Assembly: GCF_964252635.1 (NCBI RefSeq)
Contig: NZ_CAXUNP010000021.1
Span: 1-64,000 of the forward strand
Origin: Jatrophihabitans sp964252635
GTDB lineage: Bacteria > Actinomycetota > Actinomycetes > Mycobacteriales > Jatrophihabitantaceae
Reading direction: 5' to 3'
Length of the DNA stretch: 64,000 nucleotides
Positions 8,163 through 16,743 of the stretch are shown piece by piece. Each line of letters begins with the position of its first letter. Positions within the stretch are counted from its first letter, which is position 1. The position numbers were made by a program, and so were the translations under genes. Below the pieces are notes generated by a model. The model was not told the origin of the DNA, ran no database searches, and saw only the letters and a program-made list of their open reading frames with translations.

Positions 8163-8996
8163 TCACGCAGCGGCGAGCCGGGCGAGTGCCTCCCGGTGGG
8201 CGGGGCTGTGCGCGAGCCGACCGGGCAGCGACAGGGCGGTTCGCCGGACGGCACGCCCGGCCAGGCTGGCGCCGAGGTCCGTGGTGGGGAAGGCCGGGAG
8301 GCCGTAGAGGCGACGGGCCCAGGGCGGCAACATCGCCGCGGCGATGGCCACCATGGACGCCCAGGCGGGACGCGCCGGCGTCGCGAGTTCGACCCACCGG
8401 GGCATGGGTGGGGCGAATCCCCACAACACGTTGCGACGCGCCACTCGAGTGACCTGCAGCTGCGGGCGCACCTGGTCGTAGTAGTCCGCGATCTCGGCCT
8501 CGGTGCGCGGCACGTCGGCGCGGGCCAGCCCCACCTGCTCGGCACTGGCGCGCATCTCCTCGACGTAGCGGTCGCCGTCACCCCGGTTCAACGTCCCGCC
8601 ACTGCGGCGGTACGTCGACAGGAACGACTCGACCTCGGTGCAGTGCACCCACAGCAACAGCTGCGGGTCGTCGACCCGGTAGGACCGGCCGGTCTCCGGC
8701 TCCACTCCGGTTGCCAGGCGCGCGTGCCGACGACGCAATCCGTCTCCGGCTGCTGTCGCCTCCGGCGTCGAGCCGTAGGTGACGGTCGCGACCCATTCGC
8801 CGGTGCGGCGCAGCCGGCCCCACGGGTCGCCGCGGAAGAAGGAGTTGTCGTCGAAGCCCGCCATGACCAACGGGTGGACGGCCTGCAGCATCAACGCGCG
8901 GAAGCCGCCGAGCAGCATCGACGGGTCGCCGTGGATGCGCCACGTCACCGAATCCGGTCCGAACAGTCCCGCGTCCTGTGTCGTGGAGTCAGCCAT
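8163..8996 (-). CDS. MpaB-like (DUF2236) oxygenase-family protein
   Basis: 277-residue protein of the MpaB/latex-clearing-protein group (DUF2236), haem-binding proteins of which some are oxygenases. Diagnostic stretches are SVTWRIHGDP, MLQAVHPLVMAGF with the conserved HP, and VHCTEVESFLSTYRR. No signal peptide is visible. Substrate is not inferable. Faces the hemerythrin gene tail to tail with 18 nt between. Confidence 0.85.
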   Translation of the reverse strand: MADSTTQDAGLFGPDSVTWRIHGDPSMLLGGFRALMLQAVHPLVMAGFDDNSFFRGDPWGRLRRTGEWVATVTYGSTPEATAAGDGLRRRHARLATGVEPETGRSYRVDDPQLLLWVHCTEVESFLSTYRRSGGTLNRGDGDRYVEEMRASAEQVGLARADVPRTEAEIADYYDQVRPQLQVTRVARRNVLWGFAPPMPRWVELATPARPAWASMVAIAAAMLPPWARRLYGLPAFPTTDLGASLAGRAVRRTALSLPGRLAHSPAHREALARLAAA

Positions 8997-9225
8997 ACGT
9001 CGGGTGTCCCCATGCCGCCGCCGTAGCAGTCAGCACGTCGCGATGCAGGTTGCCGATCCGTCCTCGTGGGCACCTACTCGATGCCAGCCGTTCAGAACCA
9101 GCGGTCCGGCCTCGAGCGCCTCCGGAAATCAGCCCCGGACAAGCCGCCGGCCCTGTCGACACCCGACTGTGCCGGCCCAGGCTCGCAGTCACCTACCTCC
9201 CGCACGTAAACAGAGATGAGTACCC

Positions 9226-9792
9226 GTGCCCACCCAGAACACTGCCGTCCGCGCCCTGCACGATGTCGGAGTCGCCGCCTGGTTCGGGGGTTCCCTCATG
9301 GGCGCCGTGGGCCTCAACGGTGGCGCCAACGACATCGCCGACCCGTTGGACCGCTCGCGGGTCGCTGCCGCCGGATGGGCCCGCTGGGCCCCCGTTAACG
9401 CCGCGGCCATCGGCGCGCACCTGATCGGTGGTGGGGCGCTGCTGCTCGCGAACCGCGGCCGTGCCGCCACCCACACCGGAGTGCGGGCCAACACCGTGGC
9501 GAAGACGGCGCTGACCGGCGCCGCCCTGGCCACGACCGCCTACACCGGCGTGCTCGGCGCCAGGATCGCCGCGGCGGGCCGCGTCCCGTCGGCCGGTGGC
9601 GCGAAGCCCAGCGACGCCACGCCTGCGACCGTCGCGTCGGCGCAGAAGCAACAACGCGTGTTCCAGTGGGTGCTGCCGGCGCTCACCGGAGCGATCATCG
9701 TGCTCGGGGCGCAGCAGGGCGAGCAGCAGCGACCCGGTCGCCGCCTGGCCGGAGCGGCCGACGCTCTGCGTCATCGCACCAATACTGCCTAG
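9226..9792 (+). CDS. Hypothetical membrane protein
   Basis: 188-residue Ala/Gly-rich protein with hydrophobic segments at about residues 15-33, 58-76, 92-110 and 145-162. The middle loop has a short Pro/Ser/Lys linker. I recognise no domain. GTG 9226 is the start of the coding-like composition; no strong ribosome site is present. Coding bias (GC-rich third positions) and length make a real gene likely. Confidence 0.65.
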   Translation: MPTQNTAVRALHDVGVAAWFGGSLMGAVGLNGGANDIADPLDRSRVAAAGWARWAPVNAAAIGAHLIGGGALLLANRGRAATHTGVRANTVAKTALTGAALATTAYTGVLGARIAAAGRVPSAGGAKPSDATPATVASAQKQQRVFQWVLPALTGAIIVLGAQQGEQQRPGRRLAGAADALRHRTNTA

Positions 9793-9826
9793 TGCCGTGC
9801 CCTGACCTGCACACGTCGCCGGCGCC

Positions 9827-10063
9827 GTGAGAAGCCCCAGGGCGCTGCTGGCAGTTCCCTACGCGGTGCTGCGTGACCCGCTGACGATGGTGGATCGATC
9901 CGTACGCCACGGCGTGATGCCCAGGTCGCGCACCCGCACCGCCTTCGATCACGGGCTCGGCCTGTTCGACCACTGGGCCGGTCTGATCCTGGACGACCGG
10001 GAGATCGCGCACAGCGGCCGGTGCCGAGATGGACCGGCTCGAGGCGGGCGCACATGGTCGTGA
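9827..10063 (+). pseudogene. Small hypothetical gene, possibly frameshifted
   Basis: The reading frame gives 78 residues and looks coding up to about position 10020 (Leu/Arg/Asp-rich, GC-rich third positions, ending HSGR). After that the bias disappears, while the next frame becomes coding-like (AEMDRLEAGAHGRDH) and runs into the hairpin at 10086 before a TAG near 10122. This pattern fits a one-base frameshift, either a real mutation or a sequencing error. No family recognised. Confidence 0.4.
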
Positions 10064-10085
10064 CCACTTGTCCGTGCGGACGTGC

Positions 10086-10116
10086 GGATGGCCCGCGACA
10101 CTGTCGCGGGCCATCC
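10086..10116. terminator. Strong hairpin terminator between convergent genes
   Basis: Fifteen-base perfect inverted arms (GGATGGCCCGCGACA and its complement) separated by one base. It lies between the end of the small forward gene and the stop of the YihY gene, so it may end transcription in both directions. No U-tract, as is usual in Actinobacteria. Confidence 0.75.
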
Positions 10117-10143
10117 GGTAGAACCAGTCCGTCATACGACGGG

Positions 10144-11235
10144 TCAGTTCATCGTGCGATCGCGGATCCGCTGGGCCTCCTCGGCCTCCCGCTGCTGCGG
10201 CTCGTCCAGCTTGCGGGTGTCGCGGAGCTCGGCGAACTGGTTAACGTCCTCGGGCAACCCGGCCCGGATGGCCCGCTCCCGTTGGGTCTCGGCGTTGAAC
10301 TCTGCCCCGAGCAGGATGGCGATGTTGGTGATCCACAACCAGACCAGGAACACGATGACGGTGGCCAGCGAGCCGTAGGTCTTGTTGTACGAGCCGGAGA
10401 ACGACACGTAGACGGCGAACAGGGCCGAGGCGACGAGCCACACCACGACCGCGATCAGCCCGCCGAGCGTGATCCACCGCATGCCGGGCTGCTTGACGTT
10501 CGGGCAGGCCCGGTAGAGCAGTGCGAACATCAGGCTCACCAGGATGAACAACACCGGCCACTTGGCAATGTCCCAGATCAGCACCGCGGTGTTACCGATG
10601 CCGAAAGCCTTTCCGACCTGCTTGGCGATGGTGCCGGTCAGCACCACCATCAGCGCGCTGGCAGCGAGCATGATCACCAACGCCAGCGTGACCAGCAGAC
10701 GCACGGGAGCGGTCTTCCAGATCGGCCGACCCTCGTCGACGTCGTAGATGGCGTTCGCCGCCCGCATGAACCCGGCGACGTACCCGGAGGCCGACCACAG
10801 GGCCAGCGCGAGGCCGACGATGAAGGCGATGCCGGCAGCACCCGCCTTGCCCTGCACCTGGGTGATGACCGTGTTCAGGAAGCTCGCGACGCCGCCGGGG
10901 GCGATCTGCTTGATGTTCGAGAGCACCTTGTCGGTGGTGCTCTTGCCCAGCAGCCCCAGCACGGACACGAGTGCCAGCACCCCGGGGAAGATCGCGAGAA
11001 CGCCGTAGTAGGTCAGGGCCGCAGCGCGGTCGGTCACGTCATCGTGCTTGAACTGCTTCAGGGCCCGCTTGAGGATCGTGGCCCAGCCGGCCTTCGGCAT
11101 CTCGCCCGGCTTGTCGGGACGGTCGCCGTGGTCGCGCGACGGGATGCCGGAGGGCGCCCGTGACGGGTCGGTCCGTGACGGCCGTTCCCGTGATGATTCG
11201 GCGCTGCGTGGCCTGTCGGCCGAAGAGGAAGCCAT
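10144..11235 (-). CDS. YihY/BrkB-family inner-membrane protein
   Basis: 363 residues. A 70-residue hydrophilic, Arg/Ser/Asp-rich N-tail is followed by the YihY domain, with DRAAALTYYGVLAIFPG opening the first of six helices and the conserved GSYNKTYGSLATVIVFLVWLW segment near the end, then a charged C-tail. Function of the family is unsettled (once misnamed RNase BN). Last gene of a four-gene reverse operon; 18 nt separate it from the DUF3618 gene. Confidence 0.9.
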   Translation of the reverse strand: MASSSADRPRSAESSRERPSRTDPSRAPSGIPSRDHGDRPDKPGEMPKAGWATILKRALKQFKHDDVTDRAAALTYYGVLAIFPGVLALVSVLGLLGKSTTDKVLSNIKQIAPGGVASFLNTVITQVQGKAGAAGIAFIVGLALALWSASGYVAGFMRAANAIYDVDEGRPIWKTAPVRLLVTLALVIMLAASALMVVLTGTIAKQVGKAFGIGNTAVLIWDIAKWPVLFILVSLMFALLYRACPNVKQPGMRWITLGGLIAVVVWLVASALFAVYVSFSGSYNKTYGSLATVIVFLVWLWITNIAILLGAEFNAETQRERAIRAGLPEDVNQFAELRDTRKLDEPQQREAEEAQRIRDRTMN

Positions 11236-11253
11236 GGAGTCTCCTGCCTGGTC

Positions 11254-11910
11254 TCAGCGGGACCGGTTGGTCTGGCTGTTGGTGGTGCTCTGCACGTCAC
11301 CCTTGACGTCCTCGGCGGTGCTCTGGGCGTCGGACTTGACGTCCTGGGTGGCGGACTTCGCGTGCTCGGTGGTCTTGTTCGCAGCGTCGGTCGCGGTCTC
11401 CTTGAGCGCCTGCGCGGAGTCCTGCAACGGCTGCTGCAAGTTGCCGGCGACCTGCTTGGCCGACTCGGTCAGCGGGTCGACGAGGGCGTCGGAGTTCGCC
11501 TCGATCTTGCGGGCGGCCTTCTGTTCCGCGTCGCTGACCGGGATGAGGGAGGACACGAGCCATCCGACACCGAACGCGATCAGGCCTGCGGCAACCGGGT
11601 TGCCCTGTGCCTGATCACGGACCGCCTGCGGTGCTCCGCCGGCGGCGTCGGACAGCTTGCCCGCGGCGTTGTTCGTCGCGTCCTGCACCGAGCCCGCAGC
11701 GGAGCCGAGCTTGTCCCCGGCGACCTGACCGGCGTTGTCCTTCGAGCCCATCAACTTGTCCTTCATGGAGGACGCGCTCTGCTTGATGCGGTCGCTCCGG
11801 GTCCCGACGAAACGGCCGGGTGAGACACGGTCGTTAAGGCGGTTCACATCCTTGCTCAAGGACTCTCGGGTCCGGGCGACATCTGCTTCGAGCTGGTCGG
11901 GATTGGTCAT
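11254..11910 (-). CDS. DUF3618-domain protein with LEA-like tail
   Basis: 218 residues. N-terminal DUF3618 signature DQLEADVARTRESLSKDVNRL, a single membrane segment near residues 125-143 (AAGLIAFGVGWLVSSLIP), then a long hydrophilic helix rich in Ala/Lys/Asp/Gln/Thr that looks like a LEA-type amphipathic repeat. ATG 11910 chosen because DUF3618 starts there and GAGGAG precedes it; ATG 11940 would be an upstream alternative. Likely a membrane-anchored stress or envelope protein. Confidence 0.82.
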   Translation of the reverse strand: MTNPDQLEADVARTRESLSKDVNRLNDRVSPGRFVGTRSDRIKQSASSMKDKLMGSKDNAGQVAGDKLGSAAGSVQDATNNAAGKLSDAAGGAPQAVRDQAQGNPVAAGLIAFGVGWLVSSLIPVSDAEQKAARKIEANSDALVDPLTESAKQVAGNLQQPLQDSAQALKETATDAANKTTEHAKSATQDVKSDAQSTAEDVKGDVQSTTNSQTNRSR

Positions 11911-11920
11911 GTCGGTCTCC

Positions 11921-12352
11921 TCATCGGCCCTGGAGGGCACTGGGAATCTGCTTCAGCGAATTGATGGTTCGTTCGGGTTTCAGGCTGATCGACTTCAGGA
12001 CGCCACGGCCGATCACGGCCAGCACGGCGGCCAACAGGGCCCAGACGCCGGCAACGATCAGCGCGGCCCAGCTCTGGTCCATGACGTTGGCCAGACCCCA
12101 CCACAACGCCAGGGACAGAAAGATGATCATCATCAGCGCGGCGAACGCGGCCCCGGCCATCATGCCGGCACCCTTGCCGACCTTGCTGACCTCACCGGTG
12201 ACCTCGGCCTTGGCCAGGGCCACCTCCTGCTGCACGAGGGTCTTCAGGTCGCGGGTCACGTCCGAGACGAAACCGCGCACGGCGTCCTTCTCCTGCTGGG
12301 ACGGGGCGAGATCCGAGCCGAGGTTCTGGACCTCCTCGCGCACGGCGGTCAT
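11921..12352 (-). CDS. Phage-holin-like (DUF1469, Phage_holin_3_6) membrane protein
   Basis: 143 residues: an amphipathic N-terminal helix (LKTLVQQEVALAKAEV), two membrane helices at about 63-86 and 92-113 and a basic tail. This composition is typical of the actinobacterial holin_3_6/YqjE family, which despite the name is chromosomal and often sits with DUF3618 genes. It overlaps the preceding LEA-like gene by 4 nt (ATGA). Confidence 0.83.
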   Translation of the reverse strand: MTAVREEVQNLGSDLAPSQQEKDAVRGFVSDVTRDLKTLVQQEVALAKAEVTGEVSKVGKGAGMMAGAAFAALMMIIFLSLALWWGLANVMDQSWAALIVAGVWALLAAVLAVIGRGVLKSISLKPERTINSLKQIPSALQGR

Positions 12353-13026
12353 GAGGTGTACCGCCCGTCGACGCGGTGGTTGGCAGCGGCCTCGTGACGC
12401 GGGGTGCCCCCGAGCGGAGCGGGCGCCGGACGGGAGCCGACGGGCGGCGGCGTAGCGCGCGTCGCGTCATCCGCGGGACCGGTCGCGTCGGCGACCGCGT
12501 CCTTGATCGAACCGCCGTCGGTGTGTTCGGCGACGACGCCACGGGTCAAGCGACCGGCGGCCACGCCGGCCAGTGCAGAGGCCAGCAGGAAGGCGCCCGG
12601 ACGCTCACGTCCGAAGCGACGGGCCTCGTCGAGGACCTCGTTGGGCTCGCGCTGGTTCAGCCAGTCGGCTGAGTTGCGGGCACGGTCTCCGGCCTGCTTC
12701 ACGAAATCCACGGCTGCGCCGGACTCGTCGGTGTGCTGGGTCATCGAGCCGAGCTGGTCGGCGAGCGAGCGCAGCGTGTCGACGAGCGTGCTCTGCTGGA
12801 CCTGAGCCTGCTCGGTCAGCTGCTCGCGGGTCTTGCCCAGCAAATCGCCGGCCTGGTCCTTCGTCTGCGCGGCAACGTCCTGGGCCGCCTGCTTGCCGGT
12901 CTGGGCGACGTCCTGTGCGGCCTGTTTGCCGTGTTGCGCGACGCCGGCTGCGGCGTCCTTGGTCTGTTTCGCGGTCTCTTTCGCCTCGTTCGGGTCGATC
13001 GACCCAGGCGCTGAGGATGCGGTCAT
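12349..13026 (-). CDS. LEA-like coiled-coil protein with membrane segment
   Basis: 225 residues. The first 75 residues are repetitive (KQAAQDVAQTGKQAAQDVA), an amphipathic 11-mer-like pattern resembling LEA/desiccation proteins. Then a helical region, a conserved-looking FGRERPGAFLLASALAGVAAGRLTRG (actinobacterial DUF3618-partner type) with one hydrophobic segment near 145-160, and a Pro-rich tail. First gene of the envelope operon. Role in membrane protection or stress is inferred from composition only. Confidence 0.72.
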   Translation of the reverse strand: MTASSAPGSIDPNEAKETAKQTKDAAAGVAQHGKQAAQDVAQTGKQAAQDVAAQTKDQAGDLLGKTREQLTEQAQVQQSTLVDTLRSLADQLGSMTQHTDESGAAVDFVKQAGDRARNSADWLNQREPNEVLDEARRFGRERPGAFLLASALAGVAAGRLTRGVVAEHTDGGSIKDAVADATGPADDATRATPPPVGSRPAPAPLGGTPRHEAAANHRVDGRYTS

Positions 13027-13081
13027 CGTTGCTCCAATACAGGTTCGGGTGGCTGTGGATCAGCCGGTGGGAACGCACGAA

Positions 13082-13111
13082 GGCGCCACCGGCAGTACTG
13101 CCGGTGGCGCC
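13082..13111. terminator. 30-bp perfect palindrome, terminator of the DUF2382 gene
   Basis: GGCGCCACCGGCAGT followed immediately by its exact complement; it starts just downstream of the DUF2382 stop at 13118 on the reverse strand. A very stable hairpin without a U-tract. It separates the DUF2382 gene from the downstream LEA-like/holin operon. Confidence 0.8.
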
Positions 13112-13117
13112 GTTCGA

Positions 13118-13963
13118 TCAGCGTGTAGCCGGGCCGCCGTCGGCGGTGGGCTCGTCGATCTGTTCCTTGCTGACCTGCTCGGTCACGGTCTGCTCCTCGG
13201 TGACGGTCTCGCTGCCGAGGCGGACGCGCTCGACCGGGACGGTCTCCTTGCTGACCACGGCCTGCTCGGCGTGCAGGGTCACCTCGTGCTCCTCCTCGCT
13301 GAGGTCCGCACCTGAGGTGGCGTTGCCGACGTTGCCGTCGGTGATCGGCTCGCGCTCGACCCGCAGCTCCTCGTGGCTCACGGGGACCGTCTTGGTGACG
13401 TCCTCGGTGACGATGTACTTGCGCAGGCGAGCCCGGCCGGTCTCGACGTTCTCGGTGCCGACGTGCAGGCGCTCCTCGGAGCGGGTCATCGCGTCGTCGG
13501 TGTTCGGGCCGGACGTGTCGTGTCCCCGTGCCTTGACGTTCGGGTCGGAGGCGAAGGTGTCGTTCTGGCTGCCCACGTTGCGATCCTGAACGTTCCGGTC
13601 CTGGACATCGTGGTCCTGCGCGTCGCCGTTGCTGACGTAGCCCGAGCGGCCGCTGTCGTTGCCGTAGTACTCGTACAGCGCGTCGTTGTCGGACTCCTCG
13701 AGGTGCCCGTCCACGTCGACGTTGGGGGCGTCCTTCACCTTGGCCTTGTCCACCGCGAGGCGCAGGTTCTCACCGTCACGCTGCGACCCGTACAGGGGTG
13801 CGAAGCTCTCCTTGCTACCGAACAGGCCGGTGGACACGGTGACCCACACCGGCTCGCCGCTCTGGTCGTCGAGGTAGACGCCCCCGATCTTGCCGATCTT
13901 GTCGCCGTCGGAGTCGATAGCGGTCGAACCGATGAGCTCTTGCAGGTTCTGGGCGTTCGTCAT
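13118..13963 (-). CDS. PRC-barrel and DUF2382 stress-response protein
   Basis: 281 residues. N-terminal PRC-barrel (residues about 8-85, with SDGDKIGKIGGVYLDD), a hydrophilic linker with VQDRN repeats near 118-130, and the C-terminal DUF2382 domain (SEERLHVGTE, then VPVERVR and TEEQTVTEQVSKEQI). Proteins with this pair are abundant under stress in Actinobacteria and Deinococcus; biochemical function unknown. ATG 13963 chosen because the PRC domain begins there and AGGAA lies upstream; longer starts run through non-coding DNA. Confidence 0.88.
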   Translation of the reverse strand: MTNAQNLQELIGSTAIDSDGDKIGKIGGVYLDDQSGEPVWVTVSTGLFGSKESFAPLYGSQRDGENLRLAVDKAKVKDAPNVDVDGHLEESDNDALYEYYGNDSGRSGYVSNGDAQDHDVQDRNVQDRNVGSQNDTFASDPNVKARGHDTSGPNTDDAMTRSEERLHVGTENVETGRARLRKYIVTEDVTKTVPVSHEELRVEREPITDGNVGNATSGADLSEEEHEVTLHAEQAVVSKETVPVERVRLGSETVTEEQTVTEQVSKEQIDEPTADGGPATR

Positions 13964-14261
13964 ACGTGATTCCTGTCTGGAGGGTGGAGCGGGATGAGTC
14001 GTGGGCAGCACGAACAGGCCTCGTGCGAGGCGTCCGGTACTGGTTGACCGAGGGTCAGGCGAGGCAGTCGCTGGCCTCCCCATGCCAGTCATGTCACTGC
14101 CGGTCCGAAACGACGTTCGATGGCTACGAACCCTTCCCGGCCTGCGTACGGCGTATACCCGGGCTTCATCGGGAGTAACCCGAGAAAGCCGGACGGATGC
14201 GAGAGCACGGTGCCCTGGCCGCGGGCTACCATCGGACAGAGTCGCGACGGAGGTGCACCGG

Positions 14262-15092
14262 TTGAGCAGTGGTTCAGCCGGCGGCCGACGTCGCCCGGTC
14301 CTCACTCTGGAACGCATCGTCACCGAGACGCTCGGGCTGATCGACGAACAGGGCATCGCTGCCGCCTCCATGCGGACCGTGGCCCAGCGTCTCGGCGTGC
14401 AGGCGATGTCGCTCTACCGGCACGTCGAGAGCCGTGAGCAACTGTTCGACGAGGTCGTCGAACGCGTCGTCAACGAGCTCGGCAACGACCCGCAGGTCCT
14501 GGCCTCCGCGTCCGAGGTCGGCTGGCGCGCCTACCTGACGAGCCTGGCCTGGGGCGTTCGCCGCTACGGACGCGCGCACCCGCACGCCTTCCCGCTCGTC
14601 GCGACCAGGCCGACAGCGGCACCGTGGGTCAATCCCCCGCTGCGCTCCCTGCGTTGGATCGAGGCCATGCTCGACAGTCTCGCTGCGGCCGGCTTCAAGG
14701 ACGAGCAGATCCTTTTCACCTACCGCAGTTTCAACAGCTTCCTGCTCGGCTACTTGTTGCTCGAGACCAGCGCGATGGCCATCGCCGACCCCAAGCCCGG
14801 TGACGGCTCGTTCCAGTCTGGCGACGGAAGTGAATCCCACGACGCCGTCGATCCGGCGGACCCGGTGCCCGGGTCGTTCACTCCGACCCGGACCACCGAA
14901 TCCCGTGAGGCGTTGGCCGACGCCGACACCCCCGTCGAGGTCATCGACGTGTCCGGCGATGTCGACGCAGAGGTCTACCCGGTCATCCATCGTCTCCGCG
15001 CGGGCCTGACGGAGGACAGGTTCGAAGCGGAGTTCGCGGCCGGTCTCGACCTGCTGCTCGACCGCATCCAGGCTGACATCGAATCCGGCTGA
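14262..15092 (+). CDS. TetR-family regulator with TetR_C_1-type C-domain
   Basis: 276 residues. HTH at about 13-60 (AASMRTVAQRLGVQAMSLYRHV), then a long helical ligand-binding domain with a non-conserved acidic insert near 190-230. The start is taken as TTG 14262 because GGAGG at 14248-14252 is 9 nt upstream; GTG 14253 directly abuts that site and is less likely. Candidate -10 TACCAT at 14227-14232. Divergent from the DUF2382 gene. Confidence 0.85.
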   Translation: MSSGSAGGRRRPVLTLERIVTETLGLIDEQGIAAASMRTVAQRLGVQAMSLYRHVESREQLFDEVVERVVNELGNDPQVLASASEVGWRAYLTSLAWGVRRYGRAHPHAFPLVATRPTAAPWVNPPLRSLRWIEAMLDSLAAAGFKDEQILFTYRSFNSFLLGYLLLETSAMAIADPKPGDGSFQSGDGSESHDAVDPADPVPGSFTPTRTTESREALADADTPVEVIDVSGDVDAEVYPVIHRLRAGLTEDRFEAEFAAGLDLLLDRIQADIESG

Positions 15093-15158
15093 CCCCGACG
15101 GTTACCGGCACGCCGAGATCACCGGTAGCCGCTCACGCGGCCGTCACGGTCCGCCGGA

Positions 15159-15761
15159 TCAGGCGGTCAGTCGGCCGGCAATCGTGATCACGCGATTCGC
15201 CAGGTGGTCCAGCGCCGCGAATTCGACGTCGGTCAGCGGGGCGTCGTTGTCGGCCCCGGTCACGTGCGAGACGCCGTAGGGGTTGCCGTCGGCGAACTTG
15301 AGCGGGTCGGTGTACCCGGGCGGGACGATGATGCCGCCGAAGTGGTAGATCGAGTTGTAGAGCGCGAGCAACGTCGACTCCTGGCCGCCGTGCGCGGTCT
15401 GCGTCGCGGTGAACCCCGCGTACACCTTGTCGGCCAGCTGACCCTGACCCCACTGCGGGCCGAGACCGTCCATGAACTGCTTGAGCTGGCTGGTCACGTT
15501 GCCGAACCGGGTGGGCGTGCCGAACAGCACAGCGTCGGCCCAGAGGATGTCGTCCGCGGTGGCCTTCGGCTCGTCCTTCGTGTCCTCGACGTGCTGGCTC
15601 CACGTGTTGTTGGACGCCACGGCCTGCGGCGGCGCGATCTCCTCGACCTGTCGCAGGCGCACCTCGGCGCCGGCGGCCTCGCCCGCAGCCACGATGCGCT
15701 TCGCCATGCCGTGGATGGTGCCGGTGGCGGAGTAGTAGATGACGGCCAGTTTGACACTCAT
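15159..15761 (-). CDS. wrbA: WrbA-type NAD(P)H:quinone oxidoreductase
   Basis: 200-residue flavodoxin-like protein. FMN-binding loop YYSATGTIHGMA at residues 9-20, GTPTRFGN near 80-87 and GQESTLLALYNS near 126-137, all WrbA landmarks. It reduces quinones by two electrons using NAD(P)H, avoiding semiquinone radicals. A GGAAGGAA ribosome site precedes the ATG. It lies 36 nt downstream of the SDR gene on the same strand and may be co-transcribed. Confidence 0.93.
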   Translation of the reverse strand: MSVKLAVIYYSATGTIHGMAKRIVAAGEAAGAEVRLRQVEEIAPPQAVASNNTWSQHVEDTKDEPKATADDILWADAVLFGTPTRFGNVTSQLKQFMDGLGPQWGQGQLADKVYAGFTATQTAHGGQESTLLALYNSIYHFGGIIVPPGYTDPLKFADGNPYGVSHVTGADNDAPLTDVEFAALDHLANRVITIAGRLTA

Positions 15762-15797
15762 GATTGTTCCTTCCGATCGTGCGATGACGTGAGCAAC

Positions 15798-16535
15798 TCA
15801 GCTGCCCTGGCCCATGCTCCACATCTGCCACTGCGTCGTGCGCAGTCGTCGCGGCTGCGCCAGCACGGTGACGACCGCGTGTGCCACGTCTTCCGGGCGC
15901 AGGTAGTCGGCCAGGCTCGGGTCGCCCTCGGTGCGGCCCGCACCGATCGCGAATTCGGTCTCCACCCCCGCCGGGCAGATCGCCGTCACGCGGATGCCGT
16001 CGGTGCGCACCTCGCGGTCCAGCGCACCGGCGAAGCCGACCTGCGCGAACTTCGTCGCCGCGTAGACCGCCTCGTCGGCGCCGCCCCGAAGTCCGGCCAC
16101 GGACGCGACGATGACGACGTCCCCGCCGGTGGCCGACTCACGGAACGCCTGCACGGCCGACCGGGCACCCCACACGGTGCCCTCGACGTTCGTGCGCATC
16201 ATGGTCGTCAGGTCGTCGTCCGAGCGGTCGAGGATGCCGCCGTACATGCCGATCCCCGCGTTGAGGACAACGCTGTCCAGGCGTCCGAAGGTGTCGTTAG
16301 CGAGCCGCACCAGCGCGGTGGCCGCAGCAGGGTCGCGGACGTCGCCGGTGACCGTCGCCACGTTGTCGGCGCCGAGTTCGGCCACCAGGGCCTCGAGCCG
16401 TTCCGCACGGCGGGCCTGCAGCACGACGCGTGCACCGGACTCGACGAGCAGTCGGGCCGACGCCTCACCGATACCGGCGCTCGCACCGGTGATCGCGACG
16501 ACTGTTCCGGTCAGGTCTCTTGCTTCTGCTGGCAA
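15798..16535 (-). CDS. Short-chain dehydrogenase/reductase
   Basis: 245 residues, classical SDR: cofactor motif TGASAGIG at 16-23, catalytic S145, Y158 and K162 (YAATK), and the later PAGVETEF segment. The subfamily (YdfG-like serine/hydroxy-acid dehydrogenases) is suggested but the substrate is not known. Start is TTG 16535 with GAGG about 9 nt upstream. Probably in an operon with wrbA. Confidence 0.9.
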   Translation of the reverse strand: MPAEARDLTGTVVAITGASAGIGEASARLLVESGARVVLQARRAERLEALVAELGADNVATVTGDVRDPAAATALVRLANDTFGRLDSVVLNAGIGMYGGILDRSDDDLTTMMRTNVEGTVWGARSAVQAFRESATGGDVVIVASVAGLRGGADEAVYAATKFAQVGFAGALDREVRTDGIRVTAICPAGVETEFAIGAGRTEGDPSLADYLRPEDVAHAVVTVLAQPRRLRTTQWQMWSMGQGS

Positions 16536-16743
16536 CGCATGTCCTCTAGTAGGCGGATCGTGCCTGAGTTCGGCACCCCCGCAGACCTACCCACGGGTCC
16601 GCCTGGGTATCGCACACGCAAGTGGGGACCGCGCGAATGGTCGGGGGCACGACCGAGAGATGCGAGCTGTGCACAGCTGCGCTGTACGGCGTCGACACGT
16701 CGGCCGACCGTCCGGGCCGCACCCCTGCCCCACGGCGCCACCT

